A model generated the notes under the pieces. It had not been told where the DNA came from and ran no database searches. It saw only the letters and a program-made list of their open reading frames with translations. Below, piece after piece: positions 23,758-31,900 of a stretch of 64,000 nucleotides of DNA. Location: NCBI GenBank assembly GCA_964583335.1, contig CAZOVG010000004.1:1-64000 (forward strand), read 5' to 3'. Origin of the DNA: JAGNKE01 sp964583335 (GTDB lineage Bacteria; Pseudomonadota; Alphaproteobacteria; Micavibrionales; Micavibrionaceae). The translations under genes and the position numbers were made by a program. How positions within the stretch are numbered: position 1 is the stretch's first letter; the number at the start of each line of letters is the position of its first letter.

Positions 23758-25797
23758 TTAGTTTTTGGCGCGGCGGTCGAGAACCTTTTGCACCTTTTCG
23801 ATCACGGCTTGCGGCGTGATGCCGAAATGCTTGTAGAGTTCCTCCGCCGGGGCGGAGGCGCCGAAACCGTTCATGCCGACGAAGATGCCGTGGCCGCCGA
23901 TGATGGCGTCCCAGCCCTGTCTTACGCCCGCCTCGATCGCGACCTTGACGCTGCCGTTGCAGACGAGGCTTTCGAAGTAGCCGTCCCCGTTGGCGGGGTT
24001 GCCCTCTTGCAAGAACAGTTCCATGCAGGGGACGGAGACGAGGCGGACCTTGCGGCCCGCGTCTGCGAAATGCTGATAGGCGGTGTGGGCGATCTCAACC
24101 TCGGAGCCGCTGGCGAACAGGGTTACCTCGGGTTCGCCGCCGGTTTCCTTGAGGATATAAGCCCCCTTCGCGCAGAGGTTTTCCGCGCGGTTTTCGCCGT
24201 AGGTCGGCAGGCCCTGACGGGTCAGGGACAGGAGGCTGGGCGTTTTTTGGGCGCTCAGCGCGAGTTCCCAACATTCGGCGGTTTCGATGCCGTCGCAGGG
24301 GCGGAAAACATAGAGGTTGGGCATCGCGCGCAGGGCGGCGATGTGTTCGACGGGCTGGTGCGTCGGGCCGTCTTCGCCGAGGCCGATGGAGTCGTGCGTC
24401 ATGACGTAGACCACGCGCTGGTGCATCAGGGCCGAAAGGCGGATGGCCGGGCGGCAATAGTCGGAGAATTGGAGGAAGGTTCCGGCGTAGGGGATGATGC
24501 CGCCGTGCAGGGCCATGCCGTTCATCGCGGCGGCCATGCCGTGCTCGCGCACACCGTAATAGATGTAGTTGCCGTTATAGTTTTGTGCCGAGATGCCCTT
24601 TGAGGCGGCGACCTTGGTGTTCACCGATCCGGTCAGGTCCGCCGATCCGCCGATGAGTTGCGGCAGGGCGGGGACGAGGGATTCGAGCACCTTGCCGGAG
24701 GTCTGGCGCGTGGCCATCTTCGGTTTTTCAGCGGCGAAGGATTTTTTCACCTCCGCGATTACGGGTTTGATTGCCTTTAAGACATTGGCGGAGAGGGCGG
24801 AATCGAACGCGGCCTTGTGGGCGGATTTCGCATGGCGGGCCGTCCAGTCCTTTTGCGTGGCCGCGCCCTGTTTGCCGACAGCGCGCCAGTTGTTCAGAAT
24901 CGAGTCGGGAACTACGAAGGGTTCGTGCGGCCAGCCGAGTTTTTCGCGGGCGCCCTTGATCTCATCGGTTCCGAGCGGCGAGCCGTGGGAGGAGGCTTTG
25001 CCCTGTTTGGTCGGCGCGCCATAGCCGATATGGGTCTTGCAGCAAATCAGGCTGGGGGTTCCGGTGGTCTGGGCCTTGGCGATAGCGGATTCGATCTGGG
25101 CCATGTCGTGGCCGTCCACGGTCTGGACGTCCCAGCCGCAGGCGCGGAAGCGGCCCGGCGTGTCGTCGGTGAAGCTGAGTTCGGTCGAGCCGTCGATGCA
25201 GATTCCGTTATCGTCATACAGGACGATCAGCTTACCGAGTTTCAGGTGGCCGGCCAGAGACGCGGCCTCCTGGCTGATACCTTCCATCAGGTCGCCGTCG
25301 CTGGCGATGACATATGTATAGTGTGAGACGAGTTCGTCGCCGAAGCGGGAATTCAGAATGCGTTCGGCCAGCGCCATGCCGACGGAGGTCGCGATACCCT
25401 GACCGAGCGGGCCGGTGGTGGTTTCGATGCCGACATCGTGTTCGACCTCCGGGTGGCCCGCCGTAATCGCGCCGAGCTGCCGGAAGTTTTTAATCTGGTC
25501 CAGCGTCATCTTTTCATAGCCGGTCAGGTAGTTCAGCGCGTAGAGCAGCATGGAGCCGTGTCCGGCGGAGAGGATGAAACGGTCGCGGTCGGGCCAGAGC
25601 GGGTTCGCGGGGTCGAATTTCAGGAATTTCGTATAGAGGACCGTGGCGACGTCGGCGATGCCCATGGGCATGCCGGGGTGGCCGGACTTCGCCTTTTCCA
25701 CCGCGTCCATCGAAAGGGCACGGATGGCGTTGGCCATATCCTTTAATTCCTGTTGCGAAAAGGTCTGGGGTGACGTGGAGAGTGCCGCTTTGGTCAT
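23758..25797 (-). CDS. tkt: Transketolase
   Basis: A 679-residue thiamine-diphosphate enzyme of the pentose phosphate and related cycles. Signatures are KSGHPGMPMG near the N-terminus, the ThDP/metal motif SDGDLMEGISQEAASLAGHL, and the pyrimidine-domain DSIGLGEDGPTHQPVEH. Start 25797 is kept because FSQQELKDMANAIRAL aligns with known N-termini; an ATG at 25737 is less likely. First gene of the tkt-gap unit and divergent from the zapA group. Confidence 0.97.
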   Translation of the reverse strand: MTKAALSTSPQTFSQQELKDMANAIRALSMDAVEKAKSGHPGMPMGIADVATVLYTKFLKFDPANPLWPDRDRFILSAGHGSMLLYALNYLTGYEKMTLDQIKNFRQLGAITAGHPEVEHDVGIETTTGPLGQGIATSVGMALAERILNSRFGDELVSHYTYVIASDGDLMEGISQEAASLAGHLKLGKLIVLYDDNGICIDGSTELSFTDDTPGRFRACGWDVQTVDGHDMAQIESAIAKAQTTGTPSLICCKTHIGYGAPTKQGKASSHGSPLGTDEIKGAREKLGWPHEPFVVPDSILNNWRAVGKQGAATQKDWTARHAKSAHKAAFDSALSANVLKAIKPVIAEVKKSFAAEKPKMATRQTSGKVLESLVPALPQLIGGSADLTGSVNTKVAASKGISAQNYNGNYIYYGVREHGMAAAMNGMALHGGIIPYAGTFLQFSDYCRPAIRLSALMHQRVVYVMTHDSIGLGEDGPTHQPVEHIAALRAMPNLYVFRPCDGIETAECWELALSAQKTPSLLSLTRQGLPTYGENRAENLCAKGAYILKETGGEPEVTLFASGSEVEIAHTAYQHFADAGRKVRLVSVPCMELFLQEGNPANGDGYFESLVCNGSVKVAIEAGVRQGWDAIIGGHGIFVGMNGFGASAPAEELYKHFGITPQAVIEKVQKVLDRRAKN

Positions 25798-25936
25798 GAC
25801 TGTTTCGCCCGGTTCGGTTGGAGATGCGCCTGTCGATTTCTGTAAAAGCCGCGTGTAAAATGCCTTTCCATAGCGCTTTGGTCAAGCGTCTGGATTCTTT
25901 TCCTGTGGTTTAATGTGTATTTTTTTCGGGATCGCC

Positions 25937-25965
25937 TTGACCCTTTTCCGGACGACTTCGATACT
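25937..25965 (+). promoter_or_regulatory. Candidate promoter for the zapA group
   Basis: TTGACC (25937-25942) and GATACT (25960-25965) are 17 bp apart, upstream of the gene starting at 26020. The -35 match is good and the -10 moderate. The tkt-26020 gap is divergent, so a promoter for each direction is expected. Confidence 0.45.
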
Positions 25966-26019
25966 CAGAGCATACAGATTTTACGAGTAATCGATTCTTT
26001 TTAAGGCAAGGGGTATTCT

Positions 26020-26214
26020 ATGTCCGCTATCAGGGATGCATTGGACAGGCTGGATCAGGCGATCGGCCGACTTGAGTTTTCGGCGGAAGGCGTGCATTCC
26101 AGCGCGTTTTATGCGGGTGAGCCCGGCGGGACCGACATCGATCCCGAGTTTTTGGCCGCCCGGATCGACCGGGCCATCGCCTGCGTCGAGACGCTTTTGA
26201 GCGAAGGAGTTTAG
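26020..26214 (+). CDS. Small protein upstream of zapA
   Basis: A 64-residue, mostly helical, acidic protein (MSAIRDALDRLDQAIGRLE...). AAGGGG lies about 8 nt before the ATG, and it ends 2 bp before zapA, so the two are cotranscribed. Alphaproteobacteria often carry a short coiled-coil protein of the DUF4164 type here; I place this one in that position by context, not by a clear sequence match. A role in division alongside ZapA is inference. Confidence 0.75.
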   Translation: MSAIRDALDRLDQAIGRLEFSAEGVHSSAFYAGEPGGTDIDPEFLAARIDRAIACVETLLSEGV

Positions 26215-26216
26215 GC

Positions 26217-26594
26217 ATGTCTGAAGTGACGGTTACCATTGGCGGGAAGGGTTACAGCCTTTCGTGCGATCCCGGGCAAGAGGGGCGTTTGCGCGAACTC
26301 GCGAAGTACGTCGATTCACGCCTTAAGGATATAGCGCAGGCCGGAGCGGCCAATAATGAGGCGCATCTGTTCGTTCTGACCGCCCTAGTGCTGGCGGACG
26401 AGATTTACGACCACAGGGCCATGCTGGGTGAGTTTGAAGAAGAGAATGCCGCGCTTTCCGAGCGTTTGCGCGAAATCGCCAGCGGGCAGGCGCCCCGGCC
26501 CCTCGTGCAGGAGGAATTGTTCGTTGCCCAGGCTCTGGACCACCTTGCCGGTAAGATCGATTCGATCGCCGCGCGGATCCAGCAAAAGGCCTGA
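26217..26594 (+). CDS. zapA: Cell division protein ZapA
   Basis: A 125-residue ZapA that cross-links FtsZ filaments at the division ring. The N-terminal domain (residues 1-60) has VTIGGKGYSLSCDPGQE and LRELAKYVDSRLKDI, followed by a helix and coiled coil to residue 125. Length is slightly above the E. coli protein (109 aa). It follows the small gene by 2 bp and is followed by 6S RNA and the 5-formyl-THF cyclo-ligase gene, the conserved zapA-ssrS-fthC order. Confidence 0.92.
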   Translation: MSEVTVTIGGKGYSLSCDPGQEGRLRELAKYVDSRLKDIAQAGAANNEAHLFVLTALVLADEIYDHRAMLGEFEEENAALSERLREIASGQAPRPLVQEELFVAQALDHLAGKIDSIAARIQQKA

Positions 26595-26678
26595 TTTAGA
26601 GTTTTTTCGCACCTTAAGCGGGCGGGGCCAAGGCTCCGTCCGATTTTTTTCGATTTTTTTGGGGCAGTATGATAGAAC

Positions 26679-26830
26679 CACCGGGCTGCGGGGTGCGTGA
26701 TACGGCTTTATCCCGGAGGTCGATAATCTCTCGTTAGGGAGCTGTCCCTGTGCAGGGTTGACCGGTTCGCCGGGGGACCCAGCATATATGGCGCCCACCT
26801 GTTTATACAGGACCACGGCGGATACCATAC
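26679..26830 (+). ncRNA. ssrS: 6S RNA
   Basis: The roughly 150-nt segment between zapA and fthC, where proteobacteria carry 6S RNA, has no open frame but strong secondary structure. The apical part GTCCCTGTGCAGGG..CCGGTTCGCCGG..GGGAC forms a long arm, CCTGTTTATACAGG is a hairpin near the 3' side, and the two ends carry partly complementary CACCGGGCTGCGGGGT and ACCACGGCGG. A -10-like TATGAT at 26668-26673 would start transcription near 26680. Mature ends are estimated. 6S RNA mimics an open promoter and holds the housekeeping RNA polymerase in stationary phase. Confidence 0.8.
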
Positions 26831-26862
26831 GTACACGGCCTTCGCGGCACCTTAGCTTTCAT

Positions 26863-26943
26863 AGTTTATTGCGAACATCGTTGCTTCGCCGCTCACGTAC
26901 ATATTCGTACGCTTCGCGGCTTGCGCCTTGTTAGCCATAAACT
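26863..26943. repeat. About 80-bp palindromic element, copy A
   Basis: Outer arms AGTTTATTGCGAAC (26863-26876) and GTTAGCCATAAACT (26930-26943) pair with two mismatches. Inner arms GCCGC/GCGGC and CGTAC/GTACG pair around a short loop centred near 26903. The core TTGCTTCG..GCTCACGTAC..GTACGCTTCG..CTTGCGCC recurs near 30521-30572, where the outer arms have a different sequence. It lies between 6S RNA and fthC. Confidence 0.75.
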
Positions 26944-26996
26944 CTGTTCGCTAAGTCAAACTTGCAAATTTTTTTTGATTTTTTGAGAGTAAGGCT

Positions 26997-27569
26997 GTGA
27001 GCGAGATTGCAGAATTAAAGGCAGATATGCGGCTGGAGGCTATGCGCCAGCGGGCGGGGATGCGGGCGGACGCCGACGATCTGGACTCGTTTTGCGAGAT
27101 GTTCTTCGGCGTTCTTGAGGTCGGCGCGGACACTGTCGTTAGTGCGTATTGGGCGAAAGAACATGAATTCAATGTTGGCCACGTCATCGAAGAGGTTTTG
27201 AAGCGCGGCGCGGTTCTGGCGCTGCCCAGGGTTGAAAAAGGCTCAAAAATCCTTACATTCGCGCGGTGGGACGGGACGGCGCCGCTTGTGCGCGGGGCGT
27301 TCGGGGTCATGGAGCCGCCGGACAAGACCCCCGTGGAGCCGGATATCGTGATCGTGCCGTTACTGGCGTTCGACCGCAGGGGGTATCGGCTTGGTTATGG
27401 CGGCGGGTATTACGACGCGACACTGGACGATCTGCGGGCACGGAAAAAGATTATGGCGGTCGGTGCGGGATTTGCGCAGCAGGCGTGTCTGTTCAATCTT
27501 CCGACCGATGATTTTGACCAGCGGCTGGATATGGTCATAACCCCGCAGCAGGTTTTGAAGTTCGATTAA
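26997..27569 (+). CDS. fthC: 5-formyltetrahydrofolate cyclo-ligase
   Basis: A 190-residue ATP-dependent enzyme that returns 5-formyl-THF to 5,10-methenyl-THF. The C-terminal GYRLGYGGGYYDATLDDL is the family signature, with ALPRVEKG and the PDIVIVPLLAFDRRG strand before it. The start is GTG 26997 with AAGG 4 nt upstream. It directly follows 6S RNA, as in many proteobacteria, although a palindromic repeat is inserted between them. The phosphoesterase gene follows after 19 bp. Confidence 0.93.
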   Translation: MSEIAELKADMRLEAMRQRAGMRADADDLDSFCEMFFGVLEVGADTVVSAYWAKEHEFNVGHVIEEVLKRGAVLALPRVEKGSKILTFARWDGTAPLVRGAFGVMEPPDKTPVEPDIVIVPLLAFDRRGYRLGYGGGYYDATLDDLRARKKIMAVGAGFAQQACLFNLPTDDFDQRLDMVITPQQVLKFD

Positions 27570-27588
27570 GATTTAGACTGGATTGTTC

Positions 27589-28404
27589 ATGAAGATTTTG
27601 TTCATCGGCGACATCATGGGGCGCGCAGGGCGGGAGGCTCTGGAGGTCTATCTGCCCGAATTGCGGCGCGACCTTGCGCCCGACGTCATCATCGTCAACG
27701 GCGAGAACGCGGCGCATGGGAAGGGCATCACCGAGAAAATCTGCAAGCAAATTTATGAGCTGGGCGCGGATTGCATTACGAGTGGCAACCATATCTGGGA
27801 CCAGCGGGAGATCATTCCGTATATCGCACGGGATGAGCGGTTGCTGCGTCCTGCGAATTTTCCGGCAGGAACACCGGGCGGCGGGATTTACCGTCTTGAG
27901 CTTCAGGACGGCCGGATCATCGTGATCGTCAACCTTATGGCGCGTTTGTTCATGGACCCGCTGGACGATCCGTTCGCGTTGCTGGAGGAGATCGCCGGAA
28001 AGCATAAGATCGGGCAGAATTGTCAGGCGCTGTTCGTCGATTTCCACGGCGAGGCGACGAGCGAGAAATATTCGCTGGCGCATCATTTCGACGGGCGGGT
28101 TTCGGCGGTGATCGGCACGCATACCCATGCGCCGACGGCGGACGCGCATATTTTGCCCGCCGGGACGGCGTATATGAGCGACGCGGGGATGACGGGGGAT
28201 TACGACAGCGTGATCGGGGTGCGCAAGGATATCGCGGTTCATCGTTTCGTGCGCAAGATGCCGGGGGAGCCATTAATTCCGGCCAGCGAGAACAAGACTC
28301 TGTGCGGTGTCTTCATCGTCACGGATGACAGGTCGGGCAAGGCCGTTTCTATCGAGCCGGTGCGGTTGGGCGATACGCTTGCCAATACGCGGCCTAAGGG
28401 CTGA
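27589..28404 (+). CDS. YmdB-like metallophosphoesterase (TIGR00282 family)
   Basis: A 271-residue calcineurin-like phosphoesterase. Metal-binding motifs are FIGDIMGRAGRE at the N-terminus, NGENAAHGKGI, SGNHIWD, DFHGEATSEK and GTHTHAPTADA. Bacillus YmdB of this family cleaves cyclic nucleotides and affects biofilm and sporulation; the substrate here is unknown. The ATG at 27589 is used rather than an upstream TTG at 27583. It lies 19 bp after fthC and is probably cotranscribed with it. Confidence 0.9.
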   Translation: MKILFIGDIMGRAGREALEVYLPELRRDLAPDVIIVNGENAAHGKGITEKICKQIYELGADCITSGNHIWDQREIIPYIARDERLLRPANFPAGTPGGGIYRLELQDGRIIVIVNLMARLFMDPLDDPFALLEEIAGKHKIGQNCQALFVDFHGEATSEKYSLAHHFDGRVSAVIGTHTHAPTADAHILPAGTAYMSDAGMTGDYDSVIGVRKDIAVHRFVRKMPGEPLIPASENKTLCGVFIVTDDRSGKAVSIEPVRLGDTLANTRPKG

Positions 28405-28412
28405 GCCGCTTT

Positions 28413-28973
28413 TTAGAAATCCTCCTCCCCGTCGGGGGTGCGGAGGTTGTCTTTATTCTTTTCAAAGTAGCGCATGCAGGCGTCGTTGAGGGCATCGACG
28501 AGTTCGTGGCCGTGCTTGCCGCCGTCGCCCTTGATCTTGGCGTTGATGACGGCCTTGATCGTGGTGTGGAACGCCTCGGCGATCTCCAGCGCGTCGTTGT
28601 CGATCTGGTCCACGACCTCCAGAAACTGGACGAAGCGGTCGGCGATTCGGGTTACGAGCGGATAGTGGAACATGCCGCCGTTGGCTTTTAACTGTGCGCA
28701 TGGGTAGAGCACGCCCGCGATCAGCATTTCGTTGTCGTCGTCAGGTTGGCGCGCACGGGCGCGGATGATCCCGTTCATCATCGAGGTCAGGTAGATTTCG
28801 GCCAAGGGTGCGAAATCAACGCTTGTGGTTTCCAGAAGTTTTTGGGCGCGGTCGAGAATAGCATCGCCCAAGCCGCCAGAGCCGACTTTTGCGCGGATCA
28901 GGTTGGGCGGTTTGATAAATTCCGCCTTGCGGCGCGGGGCCTGGTTATAGTGCTGGATGTCTGCGGGTGTCAT
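28413..28973 (-). CDS. Uncharacterised helical protein paired with a response regulator
   Basis: A 186-residue, mainly helical, soluble protein (MTPADIQHYNQAPRRKAEFIKPPNLIRAKVGSG is its N-terminal region in three overlapping blocks). Notable parts are PLAEIYLTSMMNGIIRARAR and GGKHGHELVDALNDACMRYF. I do not recognise the family. It starts 29 bp after the response regulator gene on the same strand, so it is probably the regulator's output partner or substrate. It is convergent with the phosphoesterase gene. Confidence 0.8.
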   Translation of the reverse strand: MTPADIQHYNQAPRRKAEFIKPPNLIRAKVGSGGLGDAILDRAQKLLETTSVDFAPLAEIYLTSMMNGIIRARARQPDDDNEMLIAGVLYPCAQLKANGGMFHYPLVTRIADRFVQFLEVVDQIDNDALEIAEAFHTTIKAVINAKIKGDGGKHGHELVDALNDACMRYFEKNKDNLRTPDGEEDF

Positions 28974-29002
28974 GGTTTCTATACATTCCTTGTCGTTGAG
29001 GC

Positions 29003-29569
29003 TTATTCATCATCGAGAAAGGCAATGTCCTCCGGCGAGATTTTGTTGTTGCGTGCGCCGGTTCCGGATTGGCCGGTTTTCGAGTCGTCGTGGCGCCGGA
29101 GAGGGCCGGTGTAAGCGCTCGTGCGGTTGCGCCGACGGTCGGGTCCGAAGAATCCTTCTGAGCGGATGAACTGTCTGGGTTTTTCGATCACCTGTACGAT
29201 GCGGCGGTACAGGTCACGCGCGTTGAAGGGTTTAACGAGGAATTCGGTCACCCCCGCGTCGCGCGCAGAGATGACGCGGCGTTTTTCGCTGAAGCCCGTC
29301 ATCAGGATGATGGGTACGTAAGGGTTCGGGCTGCGCTTGTCGTTACGAATCCGGCGGGTGAGGGAGATACCGTCGCAGGGTTGCATCATCCAGTCAGCGA
29401 TCACCATGTCGGGATTGGATTTGCAGAAGATTGTGAATCCTTCCTCACCATCCACTGCGGTGTAGAGCGTGCCTACGCCAAAGGTTTGCAGAATGGATTT
29501 GGTAAGTTCGAGCATAGGCTCGTTATCCTCCACCACCAAAACCTTGAGCGATTCAAATTTATAGGACAT
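29003..29569 (-). CDS. Receiver-domain response regulator
   Basis: A 188-residue protein with one CheY-like receiver domain (about 8-135). The acidic pocket is EDN after LVVE, the phospho-acceptor Asp is in MVIADWMMQP, Thr is in ILMTGFS, and Lys is in EFLVKPFNARDL. There is no DNA-binding or enzyme domain; the C-terminal 55 residues are basic and disordered (FFGPDRRRNRTSAYTG). The start at 29569 is chosen because MSYKFESLKVLVVED gives a normal receiver N-terminus. It forms a two-gene unit with the unknown gene downstream and is divergent from yebC. Confidence 0.9.
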   Translation of the reverse strand: MSYKFESLKVLVVEDNEPMLELTKSILQTFGVGTLYTAVDGEEGFTIFCKSNPDMVIADWMMQPCDGISLTRRIRNDKRSPNPYVPIILMTGFSEKRRVISARDAGVTEFLVKPFNARDLYRRIVQVIEKPRQFIRSEGFFGPDRRRNRTSAYTGPLRRHDDSKTGQSGTGARNNKISPEDIAFLDDE

Positions 29570-29670
29570 GGGTCCGCGCCGATGATCTGCTAAGCCGATT
29601 TTTGTAATAAACACGGTATTATCGTCTGTGGCGGTGCAAAAAAAAAGGCGTTAAGGCCGGAAAATCGCAC

Positions 29671-29699
29671 TTTTCAACAGACGGGGCGGTTCTTATACT
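29671..29699 (+). promoter_or_regulatory. Candidate yebC promoter
   Basis: TTTTCA (29671-29676) and TATACT (29694-29699) are 17 bp apart, giving a leader of about 33 nt before yebC. The -10 differs from consensus at one base and the -35 at two. Confidence 0.5.
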
Positions 29700-29738
29700 A
29701 TGCCCTCGCATTGTGAAGAGTTTATCGAGAGGGCGGCT

Positions 29739-30494
29739 ATGGCCGGACATTCCAAATACGCCAATATCAAGCACCGTAAGGGTGCGCAGGACAAGAAGCG
29801 GGCCAAGATTTTCTCCAAGCTGGGGCGCGAGATCACGGTCGCAGCCAAGCTGGGCGGGGCCGATCCGGCGATGAATCCGCGCTTGCGGCTTGCGATTGTC
29901 ACGGCGCGGGGGCAGTCCATGCCCAAGGACGGGATCGAGCGGGCCATCCAGAAGGGCGCGGGTAATCTTGAGGCCGACAATTACGAGGATATCCGTTATG
30001 AGGGTTACGGCCCCGGCGGGGTCGCGGTGATCGTGGAGTGTCTGACCGATAACAAGAACCGTACCGCGGGCGAGGTGCGGACCCTGTTCAGCAAGAATGG
30101 CGGCGAGCTGGGCACCACGGGCTGCGTGGGTTTCATGTTCGAGCGCATGGGTGAGATTTTGTATCCCGCCGCGAAGGCCAGCGCGGACGCTGTGTTTGAG
30201 GCGGCGCTGGAGGCCGGGGCGGACAATGTCGAAAGCGGCGACGACTATCACGAGATTACATGCGCTCCCGATCAGTTCGGCGCGGTGCGGGCCGTGCTGG
30301 AGGAAAAATTCGGTGAGCCGGAGAAGGGCGGTCTTGTCTGGCGGCCCAAGGTTTCCGTTCCGGTGAGCGAGGAAGTCGCCGTGAGCGTCATCGATTTGAT
30401 CGAAGCGCTGGAGGATAATGACGACGTGCAAAGCGTCACCGCTAATTTCGAGGCCAGCGACGCGGTCATGGAGAAACTCCTCGCCTCCGGGTAG
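29739..30494 (+). CDS. yebC: YebC/PmpR family protein
   Basis: A 251-residue protein beginning MAGHSKYANIKHRKGAQDKKRAKIFSK (in part), the invariant YebC start. Other signatures are MPKDGIERAIQKG and YEGYGPGGVAVIVECLTDN. YebC-family proteins act as translation factors that relieve stalls at proline-rich stretches, and some members were described as transcription regulators. The start is set at 29739 because the 13 upstream codons in frame are not conserved in type and a leader with a promoter ends just before. It lies upstream of ruvC as in most bacteria, although hairpin repeats fill the gap. Confidence 0.95.
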   Translation: MAGHSKYANIKHRKGAQDKKRAKIFSKLGREITVAAKLGGADPAMNPRLRLAIVTARGQSMPKDGIERAIQKGAGNLEADNYEDIRYEGYGPGGVAVIVECLTDNKNRTAGEVRTLFSKNGGELGTTGCVGFMFERMGEILYPAAKASADAVFEAALEAGADNVESGDDYHEITCAPDQFGAVRAVLEEKFGEPEKGGLVWRPKVSVPVSEEVAVSVIDLIEALEDNDDVQSVTANFEASDAVMEKLLASG

Positions 30495-30509
30495 AAGAGC
30501 TTTGATCGC

Positions 30510-30671
30510 TTCATTTAAAATGCGTTGCTTCGTCGCTTATGTACTCGTTTGTACACTTCGCTCCTTGCGCCTGTTTTAAATGAAACGCTCTTTGCTCTTT
30601 CGCTGCGATCGTTTCATTTAAAATGCGTTGATTCTAAAATGCGTTGCTTCGTCCCCCCGCTTTCGCGGGGG
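30510..30671. repeat. Palindromic element copy B with nested direct repeats
   Basis: Arms TTCATTTAAAA (30510-30520) and TTTTAAATGAA (30574-30584) are perfectly complementary and enclose the core seen at 26881-26927, with GTAC..GTAC at its centre. The left arm and its flank recur at 30613-30630. AAAATGCGTTGCTTCGTC is present twice (30517-30534 and 30636-30653). A CCCCCGC/GCGGGGG hairpin ends the block (30654-30671). The whole lies in the 273-bp gap between yebC and ruvC, which has no gene. Confidence 0.8.
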
Positions 30672-30767
30672 CTGAAAGCTCGGGTCACTTTTTTTACCCT
30701 CAATTTCGGATGACGGCTGTGTTTCTTTCCCGTTCAAACGCGGCGGCGTTTGTTCTAGACTGTATCC

Positions 30768-31271
30768 ATGCTGATTCTGGGTATCGACCCCGGCCTTCAG
30801 AAGACCGGATGGGGCCTTATTGAAAGCCAAGGACATGTTTTGCGGTTTCGCGCGTGCGGTTTGATCAAGCCGCCGACGGCCCTGACGCTGGCCGAGCGTC
30901 TGGCCTTTTTGCATGAAAAGATGACCGAAGTGGTGCGTACCTATCAGCCTGTCAGCGCGGCGGTCGAGGAGACGTTTGTGAACGCCAACGCGCTGTCTGC
31001 GCTTAAGCTGGGGCAGGCGCGCGGGGTTTTGCTGGCCGTGCCTGCGTTGTGCGGCATTGAGGTTGCGGAATATCCGGCGAACACGGTCAAGAAATCGGTG
31101 GTCGGGGCGGGCCATGCCGCCAAGGAGCAGGTGCAGGCCATGGTCAAACGCCTGCTTCCCGCTTGTGGACCGATTGGCGCGGACGAGGCGGATGCGCTTG
31201 CGGTCGCCATATGTCACGCGCATTATGGACAGTGGAACAAAAGAACAACACAGAGTCACGCCCGCCCATGA
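30768..31271 (+). CDS. ruvC: Holliday junction resolvase RuvC
   Basis: A 167-residue dimeric endonuclease that cuts Holliday junctions made during recombination repair. The active-site acids are in ILGIDPGLQKTGWG (first Asp), VEETFVNAN (Glu) and DEADALAVAICHAH (final Asp pair). Length is normal. Its TGA overlaps the ruvA start (ATGA at 31268-31271), giving a tightly coupled ruvCAB operon. Confidence 0.97.
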   Translation: MLILGIDPGLQKTGWGLIESQGHVLRFRACGLIKPPTALTLAERLAFLHEKMTEVVRTYQPVSAAVEETFVNANALSALKLGQARGVLLAVPALCGIEVAEYPANTVKKSVVGAGHAAKEQVQAMVKRLLPACGPIGADEADALAVAICHAHYGQWNKRTTQSHARP

Positions 31272-31900
31272 TCGGCAAGCTTTCCGGGATTATCGACAGT
31301 TTCGCACGGGATCATCTGATCCTTGATGTCAAGGGCGTCGGGTACCTCGTTCATGCCAGCGGGCGCACCCTGTCGCGGATCGGGCAGGCGGGCGACCCGG
31401 CCAGCGTTCTGATCATCACGCAGGTGCGCGAGGACGCGATTACGCTGTTCGGGTTTGCCGAGGAAGCCGAGCGGGCGTGGTTCAAGCTGCTGACCAGCGT
31501 GCAGGGCGTGGGGGCGAAGGTGGCGCTGTCGATCTTGAGCGCGGTCGCGCCGGATAAGCTGGGGTATGTCATCGCTTCGCAGGATAAGGCGGCACTGACG
31601 CAGGCGGACGGGGTGGGGCCGAAGCTGGCGGTGCGGATTTTGACGGAATTGAAAGATAAGGCCGGGAAGGTTGAGCTTTCGCCGGAGACAATGTCGCCGA
31701 TCAAAGGCGCGAAGATTGTTGACGGCGCGGGCGAAGAGGGCGGCGTGGCGCAGGACGCGGTTTCGGCGCTGACCAATCTCGGTTATGCGCGGTCAGAGGC
31801 GTTCGCCGCCGTGATGAACGTGCGCGGGAAGGCCAACGATAACACGCGCGACGATCTTCAGACCATCATCCGGCTGGCGCTGCGGGAGCTGAGCGCATGA
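31268..31900 (+). CDS. ruvA: Holliday junction branch-migration protein RuvA
   Basis: A 210-residue protein that holds the Holliday junction and loads RuvB. It has the N-terminal OB fold (MIGKLSGIIDSFARDHLILDVKGVGYLV, in part), two helix-hairpin-helix segments (VQGVGAKVALSILS and ADGVGPKLAVRILTELKDK) and the C-terminal RuvB-binding domain (QDAVSALTNLGYARSEAF). The start at 31268 overlaps ruvC and its stop overlaps ruvB. Confidence 0.97.
   Translation: MIGKLSGIIDSFARDHLILDVKGVGYLVHASGRTLSRIGQAGDPASVLIITQVREDAITLFGFAEEAERAWFKLLTSVQGVGAKVALSILSAVAPDKLGYVIASQDKAALTQADGVGPKLAVRILTELKDKAGKVELSPETMSPIKGAKIVDGAGEEGGVAQDAVSALTNLGYARSEAFAAVMNVRGKANDNTRDDLQTIIRLALRELSA

Noticed and set aside
29620..29650. 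Shared GTGGTGCAA-A-run motif near 29625, 48573 and 60356
   Set aside because: Only about 8-10 bp in common with differing flanks and positions relative to genes; not above chance in an AT-rich intergenic setting.
26863..30671. Possible CRISPR array from repeated TTGCTTCG units
   Set aside because: Copies are few, unequal in spacing, palindromic over about 80 bp and without spacers of regular length; no cas genes are present.
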